DNA of 42,070 nt, taken from contig NZ_AYWX01000007.1 of the NCBI RefSeq assembly GCF_000502875.1, positions 104,488 to 146,557 of the forward strand, written 5' to 3'. The notes under the pieces were generated by a model that ran no database searches, was not told the DNA's origin, and worked only from the letters and a program-made list of their open reading frames with translations. Of the stretch, positions 8,781-16,849 are shown in pieces; the first letter of the stretch is position 1, and each line of letters opens with the position of its first letter. This DNA comes from Mesorhizobium sp. L2C084A000 (GTDB lineage Bacteria; Pseudomonadota; Alphaproteobacteria; Rhizobiales; Rhizobiaceae). The position numbers and the translations under genes are program-made.

Positions 8781-9803
8781 TCAGGCCGGGCGTTTGACCC
8801 GGCTTTTCAGCGTCTCGTAGCCGCGGGCGCCAAGCAGGGCGCGGGCAATGGTCTTGGCAGCGCTCTTGCGGCCCTCTTGCGACTTGATCTGCCGCAGCCT
8901 TGCCGGCAGGTTCCTGGCCGCCTGACCAAGTGCCGGCAGCGACAGCGTGTTGGGAAAGCTGACCATATGCGTTTCCACGCACAGCACCGGCTTGCCTGAC
9001 AGTTCGGTGATCCTCAGCGCCTGTTCGTGCTCGCTCTCGATGAACAGGATGGCATCGGACTTGCGGTAGAAGTCGGCCTTGAAACTGCCATGCGCGCCGA
9101 GCCGTTGCCGTTCCGCCTTGCTCGGCAGATCGAGCATGATCAACTGGTCGTATTTGATCTCATGCTTGGCGAGCCATGCCTCGGTGAGCGCGCGGTATTT
9201 CTCCAGCCGGCTGGTGACCAGCCAGCCGATCCTGTGGGTCGCGACATGGAGCGGCCGCGCTTCGCTGAGGAATTTCTCATAGGCCGGGCCGTCGTCGTTT
9301 TCCGCCTCTGTCGGATCGAGGCACAGCACGCCGTCAATATCGACGCAGCATTGCGCCAGGAATTTATGATGCATGAAGTTCCACTGGAACATGCGCGGAT
9401 GCGGCACGACTTCGAAGACGAGGTCGGTTTCCTGGTGCTGGGGCTCAAGGCCGAACACGGCGGCAAAGGTGAACTCCGCCTCGATGCCCGAAGCCTGGAT
9501 GCGGGCGCGTGCGTCGCGCATGGCGTTGCCGCCGGCGACGCTGTCGTCGATCACCAGCACCTTGCGCATCTCGGAAACCTTGCGGTCGAGAGCGGCACGG
9601 CGCTTGGTGACGCCAGACGTATAGATCCGACCTGCCAGGAAGCTGTCGAGATCGGTCATCGGGATGTTCGCGGCAAGGCTGACCAGCGTCGCTGCCAAAA
9701 CGCCGCTTCTCGGCACACCGACCACGAGGTCGATATCGCGCGGCAGCCGGTGCAGGCCCCTGACGATGGCGTCGTTCATATCGGAGATCGATCGGTAGTG
9801 CAT
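8781..9803 (-). CDS. Phosphoribosyltransferase-HAD fusion protein
   Basis: A 340-residue two-domain protein. The N-terminal part has the type I phosphoribosyltransferase PRPP loop KVLVIDDSVAGGNAM (about residues 81-95), a variant of the usual VDDxxxTG. The C-terminal part starts with the HAD motif CVDIDGVLCLDPT (D155, D157), and further HAD-like segments follow (GWLVTSR, HGSFKADFYRKSD). A PRPP-using transferase joined to a sugar- or nucleotide-phosphate phosphatase could generate a ribosyl or ribofuranosyl donor, or salvage a base; the reaction is not known. CAGG precedes the ATG. The start is 52 bases downstream of the flippase gene on the same strand, suggesting co-transcription and an EPS-related role. 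Both domain calls are from motifs only. Confidence 0.72.
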   Translation of the reverse strand: MHYRSISDMNDAIVRGLHRLPRDIDLVVGVPRSGVLAATLVSLAANIPMTDLDSFLAGRIYTSGVTKRRAALDRKVSEMRKVLVIDDSVAGGNAMRDARARIQASGIEAEFTFAAVFGLEPQHQETDLVFEVVPHPRMFQWNFMHHKFLAQCCVDIDGVLCLDPTEAENDDGPAYEKFLSEARPLHVATHRIGWLVTSRLEKYRALTEAWLAKHEIKYDQLIMLDLPSKAERQRLGAHGSFKADFYRKSDAILFIESEHEQALRITELSGKPVLCVETHMVSFPNTLSLPALGQAARNLPARLRQIKSQEGRKSAAKTIARALLGARGYETLKSRVKRPA

Positions 9804-9855
9804 GGTTCAGACCTGGTCCTGGAGGAGATGTCCGTAGCAGTCGAAGACGCCCAAA

Positions 9856-11400
9856 TTATTGCGCTTCGCGCGCCGCCGCCGCAGGCAGCCTTGCCGGCAG
9901 CATCTTGAGGGCCTCGCGCAAGGCTTCGCGGCCGGAGGCGAATGCCAGTGCGATGACGATGGTGATGAGGTAGGAGAGCACGGCGCCGCTGGCCAGGGCG
10001 ACGACATGCTGCTGGGGCAGCAGGGGCTTGATGAACCAGATCACGGCCAGCGCCAGATGGGCGCCAAGCACGAACGGCGTTGCCGCGCGAAGCACATGGT
10101 GCGCCTGCAGCGGCCCGCTCCTGCCGACATAAAGCCACAGGAACGGCGTCCGCAGATATTCGCTGATCGCATAGGCGATCGCCACGCCCAGCGCGCCATA
10201 GGGCAGGCCGAGCATGAAAGCCAGCACCGACGTCACGGCCGTTATGATGCCCCAGCGCATGAAATCGCCGGAGCGGCCCTGGCTGACGAAAAGCCACCCG
10301 GCCGGATTGTTGAGCGGCTGCAGCAGCCCGGCAAAGCCGAGCGCCAGGAAAATCGAGGCGCTTGCGCGCCATTGCTCGCCGAGCACGAAGGGGATCAGCA
10401 CATCCGACATCGCGGTGGCGAAGGCGACGCCGGGAAGCGCCACCAGAAGGATCAGCGGCATGACGCGCAGATAGGCGCTGCGGTAGCGATCCGGCTCGTC
10501 CTTAAGCCTGGAAAGCGCCGGAACCATCACCTTCGACAGCGGGTTGGTGATCTGGCTCAACGGAAACAGAAGCAGCTTGTAGGCGCGGTCATAGAGGCCG
10601 AGTTGCGCCTCGCCCCAATATTTGCCGATCAGCACATTGTCGAGGTTGCGGGCAAAGAAATTGGCGAAGTTGAAGCCGGTGATGCCGGCGCCGAAATTGA
10701 TCAGCTCGCCGATGCCGGCGACCTTGCGCGGCAGGCCCGGACGCCAGCGCGAGCTCGCCCAATAGCAGAGCGTCGGCAACACGGCACCGGTCAGCGTACC
10801 GGCAAACAGGGCCCAATAGGAGCGATCGATAAAGGTCCAGGCGATCGACACCGCAAGCCCGGCAATGGCGCTGGCGACGTCGATGACGGCCAGCCGGCCG
10901 AACTGCATGCGGCGTGTCAAGAGCGCCAGATGCTGGGCGCCCAGCCCATAGGCCATGATCTGCAGCCCGAACGCAGCCACCAGGCCCGTCACGCGCGGCT
11001 CGCCGTAGAAGGCAGCAACCAGCGGCGCCGCACCCGCAAGCACGCAAGCCAGGATAGCGCTGACGGCGACATTGATCCAGAAGAGGTAGTTCACCTCCTC
11101 ATGCCGGATGCCTGATTTCTGGATCGTCGCCTGGGTCAGGCCGAAATCCTGGAACAGGGCGATAAAGGCAAGCACCGGCGCGCACATCGCCACGACACCG
11201 AAATCCTGTGGCGACAATAACCGCGACAGCACGATGACGGACAGGATCTGTGTCGCGACCCGCACCGATTGCGCCATGGCCGTGACAACCGCGCCGCGCC
11301 CAACCGATTTGCGCAAGGAGCCTTCTGGCGGATCGAATGCATTGGCTTCCAAATTCAGGATTCCTGATTTTTTACGTGGATTTCCGAGCCCGAAATCCAC
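9856..11400 (-). CDS. Polysaccharide flippase, Wzx/ExoT-like
   Basis: A 514-residue polytopic membrane protein of the oligosaccharide flippase (PST/MATE-like) family. After a soluble N-terminal lead of about 45 residues come many hydrophobic helices. The early VLSRLLSPQDFGVVAM and FGLTQATIQKSG are hallmark segments of Wzx/ExoT proteins, and ExoT is of similar length. It would move the lipid-linked repeat unit to the periplasmic face of the inner membrane for polymerisation. The start at 11400 has no strong ribosome binding site; a later Met (MAQSV, about residue 42) is a possible alternative, but the longer form is kept. The divergent gap to the ExoL-like gene carries two TGC-N3-GCA boxes. 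No polymerase (Wzy/ExoQ) is seen nearby. Confidence 0.88.
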   Translation of the reverse strand: MDFGLGNPRKKSGILNLEANAFDPPEGSLRKSVGRGAVVTAMAQSVRVATQILSVIVLSRLLSPQDFGVVAMCAPVLAFIALFQDFGLTQATIQKSGIRHEEVNYLFWINVAVSAILACVLAGAAPLVAAFYGEPRVTGLVAAFGLQIMAYGLGAQHLALLTRRMQFGRLAVIDVASAIAGLAVSIAWTFIDRSYWALFAGTLTGAVLPTLCYWASSRWRPGLPRKVAGIGELINFGAGITGFNFANFFARNLDNVLIGKYWGEAQLGLYDRAYKLLLFPLSQITNPLSKVMVPALSRLKDEPDRYRSAYLRVMPLILLVALPGVAFATAMSDVLIPFVLGEQWRASASIFLALGFAGLLQPLNNPAGWLFVSQGRSGDFMRWGIITAVTSVLAFMLGLPYGALGVAIAYAISEYLRTPFLWLYVGRSGPLQAHHVLRAATPFVLGAHLALAVIWFIKPLLPQQHVVALASGAVLSYLITIVIALAFASGREALREALKMLPARLPAAAAREAQ

Positions 11401-11434
11401 GACCGCCGCCGACTACAAACTACGGCAATAATTT

Positions 11435-11443
11435 TGCAGTGCA
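11435..11443. promoter_or_regulatory. TGC-N3-GCA box, first in the wzx/exoL divergent region
   Basis: TTGC-AGT-GCAA lies 35 bases before the flippase start and 88 before the ExoL-like start in an AT-rich divergent promoter region. It is 41 bases, about four helical turns, from the second box, so both could be bound on one face of the DNA. Confidence 0.4.
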
Positions 11444-11471
11444 ACAGAAAACGTCGATGTGTGCAGCAAAA

Positions 11472-11487
11472 ATGTTGCGATGCAGCA
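11472..11487. promoter_or_regulatory. TGC-N3-GCA box, second in the wzx/exoL divergent region
   Basis: ATGTTGCGATGCAGCA matches the site at 2522-2537 with a single base change at the centre. A further half-site, GTGCAGCA, lies at 11461-11468. The binding protein is not encoded in the window. Confidence 0.45.
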
Positions 11488-11530
11488 AGAGCTGTACTAG
11501 CATTCCCTCGGGTGGGCCAACAGCGGTCGA

Positions 11531-12709
11531 GTGTTTATGCTGCATGTCTTGTACCTTGTGCACGACGTTTCCGACCCGGCGGTGCGCCGGCGGATCACGA
11601 TGCTCAGGGCAGGTGGGGCCCAGGTCACTTTGGCCGGCTTCCGTCGCACCGCGAATCCGATTGCGGATATCGAGGGACTGCGGCCGATCGACCTCGGCGC
11701 GACGCGTGACGGGCGATTCGGCCAACGCCTCGCGGCCATCGCCAAAGCAGCCGTTTCGACAGGCTCGAAGCTTGGCGGCATGCCAAAACCGGATCTCATC
11801 ATCGCGCGCAACCTGGAAATGCTGGCGCTTGCCCGCCGCGCCAGGTCAGCCTTCGGTGCATCGGTCCCGATCGTATACGAGTGCCTCGACATTCATCGGC
11901 TTGTGCTGCGCAACGATGTCCTGGGCAAGGCGCTGCGCGCCACCGAACGCTTTCTGGCCAGGGATGTGAAGCTGCTGGTGACCAGTTCTCCTGCCTTTAT
12001 CGCCAATTATTTCAAGCCGTTCGGCCAGGTCGCGGCACCCATCGAGCTGGTCGAAAACAAATATTTCGAGGCCGCGACGATCTTGCCCGGCGCTCCGGAG
12101 GCTGAAGAGAGCCCGGCCGGTCCGCCATGGCGGATCGGCTGGTTCGGTGCGCTGCGCTGCCGCCGCTCGCTCGAGCTGCTGGCCGATTTCTCCCGCCGCA
12201 TGGAGGGCCGCTTTGAAATCGTGCTGCGCGGACGTCCGGCTTTGTCGGAATTCCCTGACTTTCACGGCTTTGTCGAAGCCGAGCCGTGGCTGTCGTTTCT
12301 CGGGCCCTACCGCAATCCGGAAGACATGGCGGCGATCTACAACGATGTCCATTTTTCCTGGGCGATCGATTTCTTCGAAGCGGGGCAGAACTCCGAATGG
12401 CTTCTGCCCAACCGGCTCTACGAAGGCTGCCGTTTCGGCGCGGTGCCGATCTCTATGGGCAACACCGAGACCGGGCGGTTCCTCAAACAGCAGGACATCG
12501 GCGTGCTGTTGCCGCAGGCTTCGCCCGAGGCACTCGAAGCCGCGCTAGGCAAGATGGAAGAGCATCGCTTCGCCAGGCTGAAAGGGCGTGTTCTGGCGCG
12601 CAATCCGAGGACCTGGAGCTACGATCGCAGCGACTGCCGGGCGCTTGTCGAGCGGCTGCGCAGCCTGACGGCCGTGCCCGGCTCCTTTGCCGCCGAGGCA
12701 TTGGCATAG
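11531..12709 (+). CDS. Glycosyltransferase, ExoL-like
   Basis: A 392-residue GT-B type glycosyltransferase. The N-terminal domain has HVLYLVHDVSDPAVRRRI and IIARNLEMLALA, then YECLDIH, where the acceptor domain ends. The C-terminal domain holds RIGWFGALRCRRS, FLGPYRNPEDMA and NRLYEGCRFGAVPIS, the donor-binding side. Sinorhizobium ExoL, which adds the third sugar of succinoglycan, is of similar size and layout, but the assignment is tentative. The start is GTG 11531 or ATG 11537, two codons apart; neither has a strong ribosome site. It is divergent from the flippase and is followed 40 bases later by the ExoA-like gene. The stop at 12709 and the next genes form one forward operon reaching exoN. 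Confidence 0.8.
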   Translation: MFMLHVLYLVHDVSDPAVRRRITMLRAGGAQVTLAGFRRTANPIADIEGLRPIDLGATRDGRFGQRLAAIAKAAVSTGSKLGGMPKPDLIIARNLEMLALARRARSAFGASVPIVYECLDIHRLVLRNDVLGKALRATERFLARDVKLLVTSSPAFIANYFKPFGQVAAPIELVENKYFEAATILPGAPEAEESPAGPPWRIGWFGALRCRRSLELLADFSRRMEGRFEIVLRGRPALSEFPDFHGFVEAEPWLSFLGPYRNPEDMAAIYNDVHFSWAIDFFEAGQNSEWLLPNRLYEGCRFGAVPISMGNTETGRFLKQQDIGVLLPQASPEALEAALGKMEEHRFARLKGRVLARNPRTWSYDRSDCRALVERLRSLTAVPGSFAAEALA

Positions 12710-12749
12710 GATGGCCGGGGATGGACAGAGGCAAGATGGACAGGGGTTG

Positions 12750-13745
12750 ATGACGCAAACCGAAAGACCCTCATCCAACCTGATCGTTATTCCGTGCCTG
12801 AATGAAGCCGCCCATATCGGTGCGCTGCTCGATCAATTGCGGCCCGCGGCCGCCCGGCTTGGCGCCCGGATCATCGTCGCCGATGGCGGCAGCACCGACG
12901 GCACGCTTTCCATCGTCGAGGACGTGATTGCCAAGGACCCGCGGGTTATCCTGCTCCACAACAAGCGGCGCATCCAGAGCGCGGCGATCAATCTCGCCGT
13001 CGGTACCTTCGGCGATGGTGCCGACTATCTCATCCGCATCGATGCGCATGGCGGTTATCCCGACGATTATTGCGACCGGCTGGTCGAGGAAGCCCTGGCT
13101 ACATCAGCGGATTCGGTTGTCGTTTCGATGCTGACCAGCGGCAGCGGTGCCGTGCAGAAGGCGGCCGCTGCGGCGCAGAACTCCAAGCTCGGCACCGGCG
13201 GCTCGAAGCATAGGCATCTTTCGCAGGGACAGTGGATCGATCACGGCCATCATGCACTGATGCGGATATCGGCGTTCGGCGCTGTTGGCGGCTATGACGA
13301 AACGTTCAGCCATAACGAGGACGCCGAGCTCGATTATCGCCTGCGCAAGGCCGGCTACAAGATCTGGATGAGTGGCAAGACGCAGATGGTCTACTATCCG
13401 CGCGCCTCGCTCTCAGGCCTCTATTTCCAGTATCTCGGCTACGGTCGCGGGCGTGCCAAGAATGTGCTGAAGCACCGCGTCATCCCAAAGATCCGGCAGA
13501 TGGTGCCGCTGGCGGTGTTCCCGGTGGTTCTTCTTGCGGCCTTCTCCTTCGTGCATTGGATTGCGGCAGTGCCTTTGTTGCTGTGGGTGTCGGTGTGCCT
13601 GGGCTACGGACTGGTGGCGGCTATCCGCCAGCGCAAGGCTGACGTTGCGCTGGCCGGTGTCTCGGCCATGGTCATGCATCTTGGCTGGTCGGTTGGCTTC
13701 TGGCTGCAGCTTCTCGGCCTCGGCTCGCGACGCGGAGTGGCCTGA
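12750..13745 (+). CDS. exoA: Membrane-anchored family 2 glycosyltransferase, ExoA-like
   Basis: A 331-residue GT2, the same length as Sinorhizobium ExoA. The catalytic domain has VIPCLNEAAHIG, VADGGSTDGT, the acidic IRIDAHGGYP in place of the common DxD, and HNEDAELDYRLRKAG (ED motif). The C-terminal third carries hydrophobic segments (VPLAVFPVVLLAAFSFVHWI; VPLLLWVSVCLGYGLV; a third near MHLGWSVGFWLQLL) that anchor it in the inner membrane. The frame extends upstream to 12687, but ATG 12750 has AGGGG in place and begins just before the GT fold. The stop overlaps the next start in TGATG. It likely adds the second sugar to the lipid-linked repeat. Confidence 0.85.
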   Translation: MTQTERPSSNLIVIPCLNEAAHIGALLDQLRPAAARLGARIIVADGGSTDGTLSIVEDVIAKDPRVILLHNKRRIQSAAINLAVGTFGDGADYLIRIDAHGGYPDDYCDRLVEEALATSADSVVVSMLTSGSGAVQKAAAAAQNSKLGTGGSKHRHLSQGQWIDHGHHALMRISAFGAVGGYDETFSHNEDAELDYRLRKAGYKIWMSGKTQMVYYPRASLSGLYFQYLGYGRGRAKNVLKHRVIPKIRQMVPLAVFPVVLLAAFSFVHWIAAVPLLLWVSVCLGYGLVAAIRQRKADVALAGVSAMVMHLGWSVGFWLQLLGLGSRRGVA

Positions 13746-14695
13746 TGGCAGTGTCGGCAAAGAACCGCAGCATCGACATCGGCGTCTGCACGTTCCGCCG
13801 GCCGGAGCTGGCTGACACGCTGCGCTCGCTCGACGCCATGGAGATGCCGGCGGGATTCGATATCCGCATTATCGTCGCCGACAATGACGACACCCCGACG
13901 GCCCGTGACCTGGTGGCGGCGCTGTCGCGGGAATTGACGGTGCCGATCCACTATCGGCATGCCCCGGCGCGCAACATCTCGATCGCCCGCAATGCCTGCC
14001 TCGATGCGAGCACAGCGGATTTCGTCGCCTTCATCGATGACGACGAGACGGCCACGCATCAATGGCTCGCCGAACTGGTCGTGATGGCGCAGCAAAGCGG
14101 TGTCGCCGTCGTGCTCGGCCCGGTCAGGGCGCGCTATCGCCCAGATGCGCCGGACTGGATGCGGCGCGGCGATTTCCATTCGACCTTGCCCGTCTGGGTG
14201 CGCGGCGAGATCCGCACCGGCTACACCTGCAATGTTCTGCTGCGGATGGGCTCGGATAGCCTGCGCGGCCGCCGCTTCAGCCTGGCGCGTGGCCAGACCG
14301 GCGGCGAGGACACCGAATTCTTCGATCAGATGCACAAGGCGGGCGGCCGCATCGCGTTCTCGCCCGAGGCCTGGGTCGACGAGGTGGTGCCGCGCTCAAG
14401 GGCGGCATTCGACTGGCTCGGCCGCCGCCGCTTCCGCGTCGGCCAGACGCATGGCCATCTCCTGGGCAGCAGCGCCAGCGGCATCGGCCTGGTCAAGCAG
14501 GTCGGCCTGGCCTCGGCAAAGGCCATCTATTGCTTCGCCTCGGCACTTCCGGTCGTCGTCAGTCCGGTCCGCAGGAACCGCAGCGTGCTGCGCGGCATTA
14601 TGCATGTCGGTGTCGTCAGCGGCCTCGTCGGCATCCGCGAAATCCGCCTCTATGGCCAGCCGTCGCCACAGGAGGGAGGCAAGCGTGCAGTCTGA
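13745..14695 (+). CDS. exoM: Family 2 glycosyltransferase, ExoM-like
   Basis: A 316-residue GT2. It opens with IDIGVCTFRRPELADTLRSL, characteristic of the ExoM group, then IIVADND, NISIARNACLD and AFIDDDETAT (metal-binding DDD). GGEDTEFFDQMHKAG supplies the catalytic ED region. The C-terminal part is basic and hydrophobic (VKQVGLASAKAIYCFASALPVVV), suggesting membrane contact. Sinorhizobium ExoM (309 residues) adds a glucose to the growing repeat. Its ATG overlaps the ExoA-like stop by one base and its own end overlaps the next gene by 11 bases, so translation is coupled across the three glycosyltransferases. Confidence 0.87.
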   Translation: MAVSAKNRSIDIGVCTFRRPELADTLRSLDAMEMPAGFDIRIIVADNDDTPTARDLVAALSRELTVPIHYRHAPARNISIARNACLDASTADFVAFIDDDETATHQWLAELVVMAQQSGVAVVLGPVRARYRPDAPDWMRRGDFHSTLPVWVRGEIRTGYTCNVLLRMGSDSLRGRRFSLARGQTGGEDTEFFDQMHKAGGRIAFSPEAWVDEVVPRSRAAFDWLGRRRFRVGQTHGHLLGSSASGIGLVKQVGLASAKAIYCFASALPVVVSPVRRNRSVLRGIMHVGVVSGLVGIREIRLYGQPSPQEGGKRAV

Positions 14696-15653
14696 CGTCA
14701 GCTCTGTCCCCGATGTTTCCTTCGTCATTGCCGCCTACAACGCCGAGGCGACCCTTGATCGGGCGATTGCCAGCGCCATCGCCCAGAAGGGTGTCAGCGT
14801 CGAAATCATCGTCGTCGACGACAAGTCGCGCGATGCTACGCTCGACGTGGCGCGGGCCTATCCAGGGGATATCGTCCGTGTCGTCGCCCTGGCCAGCAAC
14901 CGCGGCCCCGGCGGCGCCAGGAATGCCGGCCTCGACGCCGCCCGAGGCAGATGGATCGCGGTTCTCGATTCCGACGACGCGGTCTTTCCCGGCCGGCTCG
15001 CGGCCATGATCGCTCGTGCCGAAAGCGCGGATGCCCAGATCGCCGTCGACAATCTGCAGGTCGTTCGCGAAGATGGCGTCATCGAGGACGCGATGTTTCC
15101 GCGGCAGTATCTGGAAGGCTTGCGCGAGATTTCGCTGGCCACCTACATCGCCGGCAACGTTGTCTTCGAATCCAAGTTCAACCTCGGCTATCTCAAGCCG
15201 ATCTTCCAGCGCGAGTTCCTGAACGAAAACCGGCTTCGCTACGACGAAAAGCTGAGGATCGGCGAAGACTACGTCCTGTTTGCCGAAGCCCTGGCCAAGG
15301 GCGGCAAATGCGTGGTCGAGCCCGATATCGGCTATGTCTACCATATTCGCAGCGGCTCCATTTCGCGCGTGCTCGAGCTTCACCACGTCGAAGCGATGCG
15401 CAGGGCGGATGCCGTGTTCGCTCAAACCCATCGGATGGATGAGGCCGCGCAGGCCGCGTTTGCCCGGCGCGGCCGCAGCCTGCGCAAGGCGGCATCGTTT
15501 CTGTCACTGGTACAGCACATCAAGGCGCGGTCCCCGCTCAAGGCGATCCGGACAGCGCTCAGCGACCCGGCGGCGGTCAGGCATATGGGCATGCCGATCG
15601 CCGTGCGGTTGCGAAGAATAGCGGCACAATTTGCCGTTGGGGCGGGGAGGTGA
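14685..15653 (+). CDS. Family 2 glycosyltransferase, ExoO-like
   Basis: A 322-residue GT2 that starts at GTG 14685, placed by a near-ideal GGAGGGAGG five bases upstream; the open frame continues far upstream in another gene's territory and should be ignored. Motifs: FVIAAYNAEATLDRAI, IVVDDKSRDAT, SNRGPGGARNAGLDAARG, LDSDD (metal site), AVDNLQVVREDG, NLGYLKP and IGEDYVLFAEAL. It is clearly paralogous to the protein at 1381-2403. In the Sinorhizobium pathway ExoO adds the fifth sugar; whether this protein or its paralogue does the equivalent step is not decidable. It is the last glycosyltransferase before exoN. Confidence 0.87.
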   Translation: MQSDVSSVPDVSFVIAAYNAEATLDRAIASAIAQKGVSVEIIVVDDKSRDATLDVARAYPGDIVRVVALASNRGPGGARNAGLDAARGRWIAVLDSDDAVFPGRLAAMIARAESADAQIAVDNLQVVREDGVIEDAMFPRQYLEGLREISLATYIAGNVVFESKFNLGYLKPIFQREFLNENRLRYDEKLRIGEDYVLFAEALAKGGKCVVEPDIGYVYHIRSGSISRVLELHHVEAMRRADAVFAQTHRMDEAAQAAFARRGRSLRKAASFLSLVQHIKARSPLKAIRTALSDPAAVRHMGMPIAVRLRRIAAQFAVGAGR

Positions 15654-15727
15654 AGATGCAGGCACATGGAGGGATTTTTCGTGGCCTGTGAATGGACTGA
15701 AGTCGATCTCCTCAGAAGGAATTTGCG

Positions 15728-16624
15728 ATGAAGAAAATCAGGAAGGCCGTGATACCGGTGGCGGGGCTTGGAACACGGTTCCTGCCGGCGACCAAGTCGA
15801 TGCCGAAGGAAATGCTTCCCGTGGTCGACAGGCCTGTCGTGCAATATGCGGTGGACGAGGCCTTCGAAGCGGGCATCGAGCACATCGTCTTCGTGACCGG
15901 TCGCAACAAGGCGGTGATCGAGGACTATTTCGACCTGCATCCGGAATTGATCGGCACCCTGGAGCAGACCGGCAAGAAGACCCAGCTGGAGGCGCTCGAA
16001 AGCATGCTGCCTGTGGCCGGTGCCACCAGCTTCATCCGCCAGCAATCGCCGCAAGGCCTCGGCCATGCCGTCTGGTGCGCGCGCGAGGTTATCGGCAACG
16101 AGCCCTTTGCCTTGCTGCTGCCGGACATGGTGTCCTTCGGCGGGCGCGGATGCCTAGCCGAAACCGTCGAGCTTTATGAGCGCACGGGCGGCAACGTGAT
16201 CGCCGTCGAGCGTTGCGAACCGAGCGAGACCAACAAATACGGCATCGTTGGCCGTGGCGCCGAGATCGGTGGCGGTTTCGAGGTGACGGCCATGGTCGAG
16301 AAGCCGGCGCCGGCCAATGCGCCGTCGAACTTCTACATCAACGGCCGCTACATCCTGCAGCCCGAGATTTTCGCTCTTCTGGGCAATCAGCAGCGCGGCG
16401 CCGGCAACGAGATCCAGTTGACGGATGCCATGGTTCGTCTGTCGAAGGATCAGCCGTTCTTCGCCCAGCCTTTCCTCGGCCGCATGTTCGACTGTGGTTC
16501 CAAGGAAGGGTTCATCCAGGCCAACATCGCCTTCGCGCTGGCGCGCGATGACATGAAGGGTCCGGTTTTCGAGATGCTTCAGGAGTTCGTCCGGTCGCAT
16601 GAACGCCAGGAAGAAGCCGCATAA
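15728..16624 (+). CDS. exoN: UTP-glucose-1-phosphate uridylyltransferase
   Basis: A 298-residue enzyme that makes UDP-glucose from glucose-1-phosphate and UTP. The nucleotide-binding signature [20 protein letters not shown] covers residues 11-30, and [19 protein letters not shown] near the C-terminus is typical of GalU/ExoN. Family length is normal. AAGGAA seven bases before ATG 15728 is a good ribosome site. It follows the ExoO-like gene by 74 bases and is the supplier of UDP-glucose for all the glucosyltransferases here and of substrate for Ugd. galU is an equally valid name; exoN is used because of the EPS context. Confidence 0.95.
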   Translation: MKKIRKAVIPVAGLGTRFLPATKSMPKEMLPVVDRPVVQYAVDEAFEAGIEHIVFVTGRNKAVIEDYFDLHPELIGTLEQTGKKTQLEALESMLPVAGATSFIRQQSPQGLGHAVWCAREVIGNEPFALLLPDMVSFGGRGCLAETVELYERTGGNVIAVERCEPSETNKYGIVGRGAEIGGGFEVTAMVEKPAPANAPSNFYINGRYILQPEIFALLGNQQRGAGNEIQLTDAMVRLSKDQPFFAQPFLGRMFDCGSKEGFIQANIAFALARDDMKGPVFEMLQEFVRSHERQEEAA

Positions 16625-16634
16625 TGCCCATCTT

Positions 16635-16725
16635 TCGGGAGCATGGTCAGATGGCTGGCGAAGAGGGGCCGGCAGGTTCTCGCCGTCTGGCACGACGCTT
16701 GCTTCGCTTCTGGCGATGCTCCCGA
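16635..16725. repeat. Inverted repeat pair flanking part of the exoN-exoP gap
   Basis: TCGGGAGCAT (16635-16644) and its exact reverse complement ATGCTCCCGA (16716-16725) are separated by 71 bases. It may be a long-loop RNA structure or the ends of a decayed small element; no target duplication was seen. Confidence 0.35.
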
Positions 16726-16750
16726 TCTTCGAGGCGCCTGCAAGCCAAGG

Positions 16751-16815
16751 CATGATCCCGGAAAGTGGGTCCCGGTTTCCGGAAAAGATCATGTTGAAAC
16801 AGTGAGATAGAGCCC
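16751..16815. repeat. Rhizobial intergenic palindromic element (GATCATG type)
   Basis: CATGATC (16751-16757) and GATCATG (16787-16793) form outer arms. CCGGAAA (16758-16764) and TTTCCGG (16776-16782) form an inner stem. The tail TTGAAACAGTGAGATAGAGC resembles the conserved 3' flank of a repeat I recognise from many rhizobial gaps. It lies just before exoP and leaves little room for an exoP-specific promoter downstream. Confidence 0.7.
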
Positions 16816-16849
16816 ATTGCGACGGACCGGCTCTAGAATTGGACCGAAG

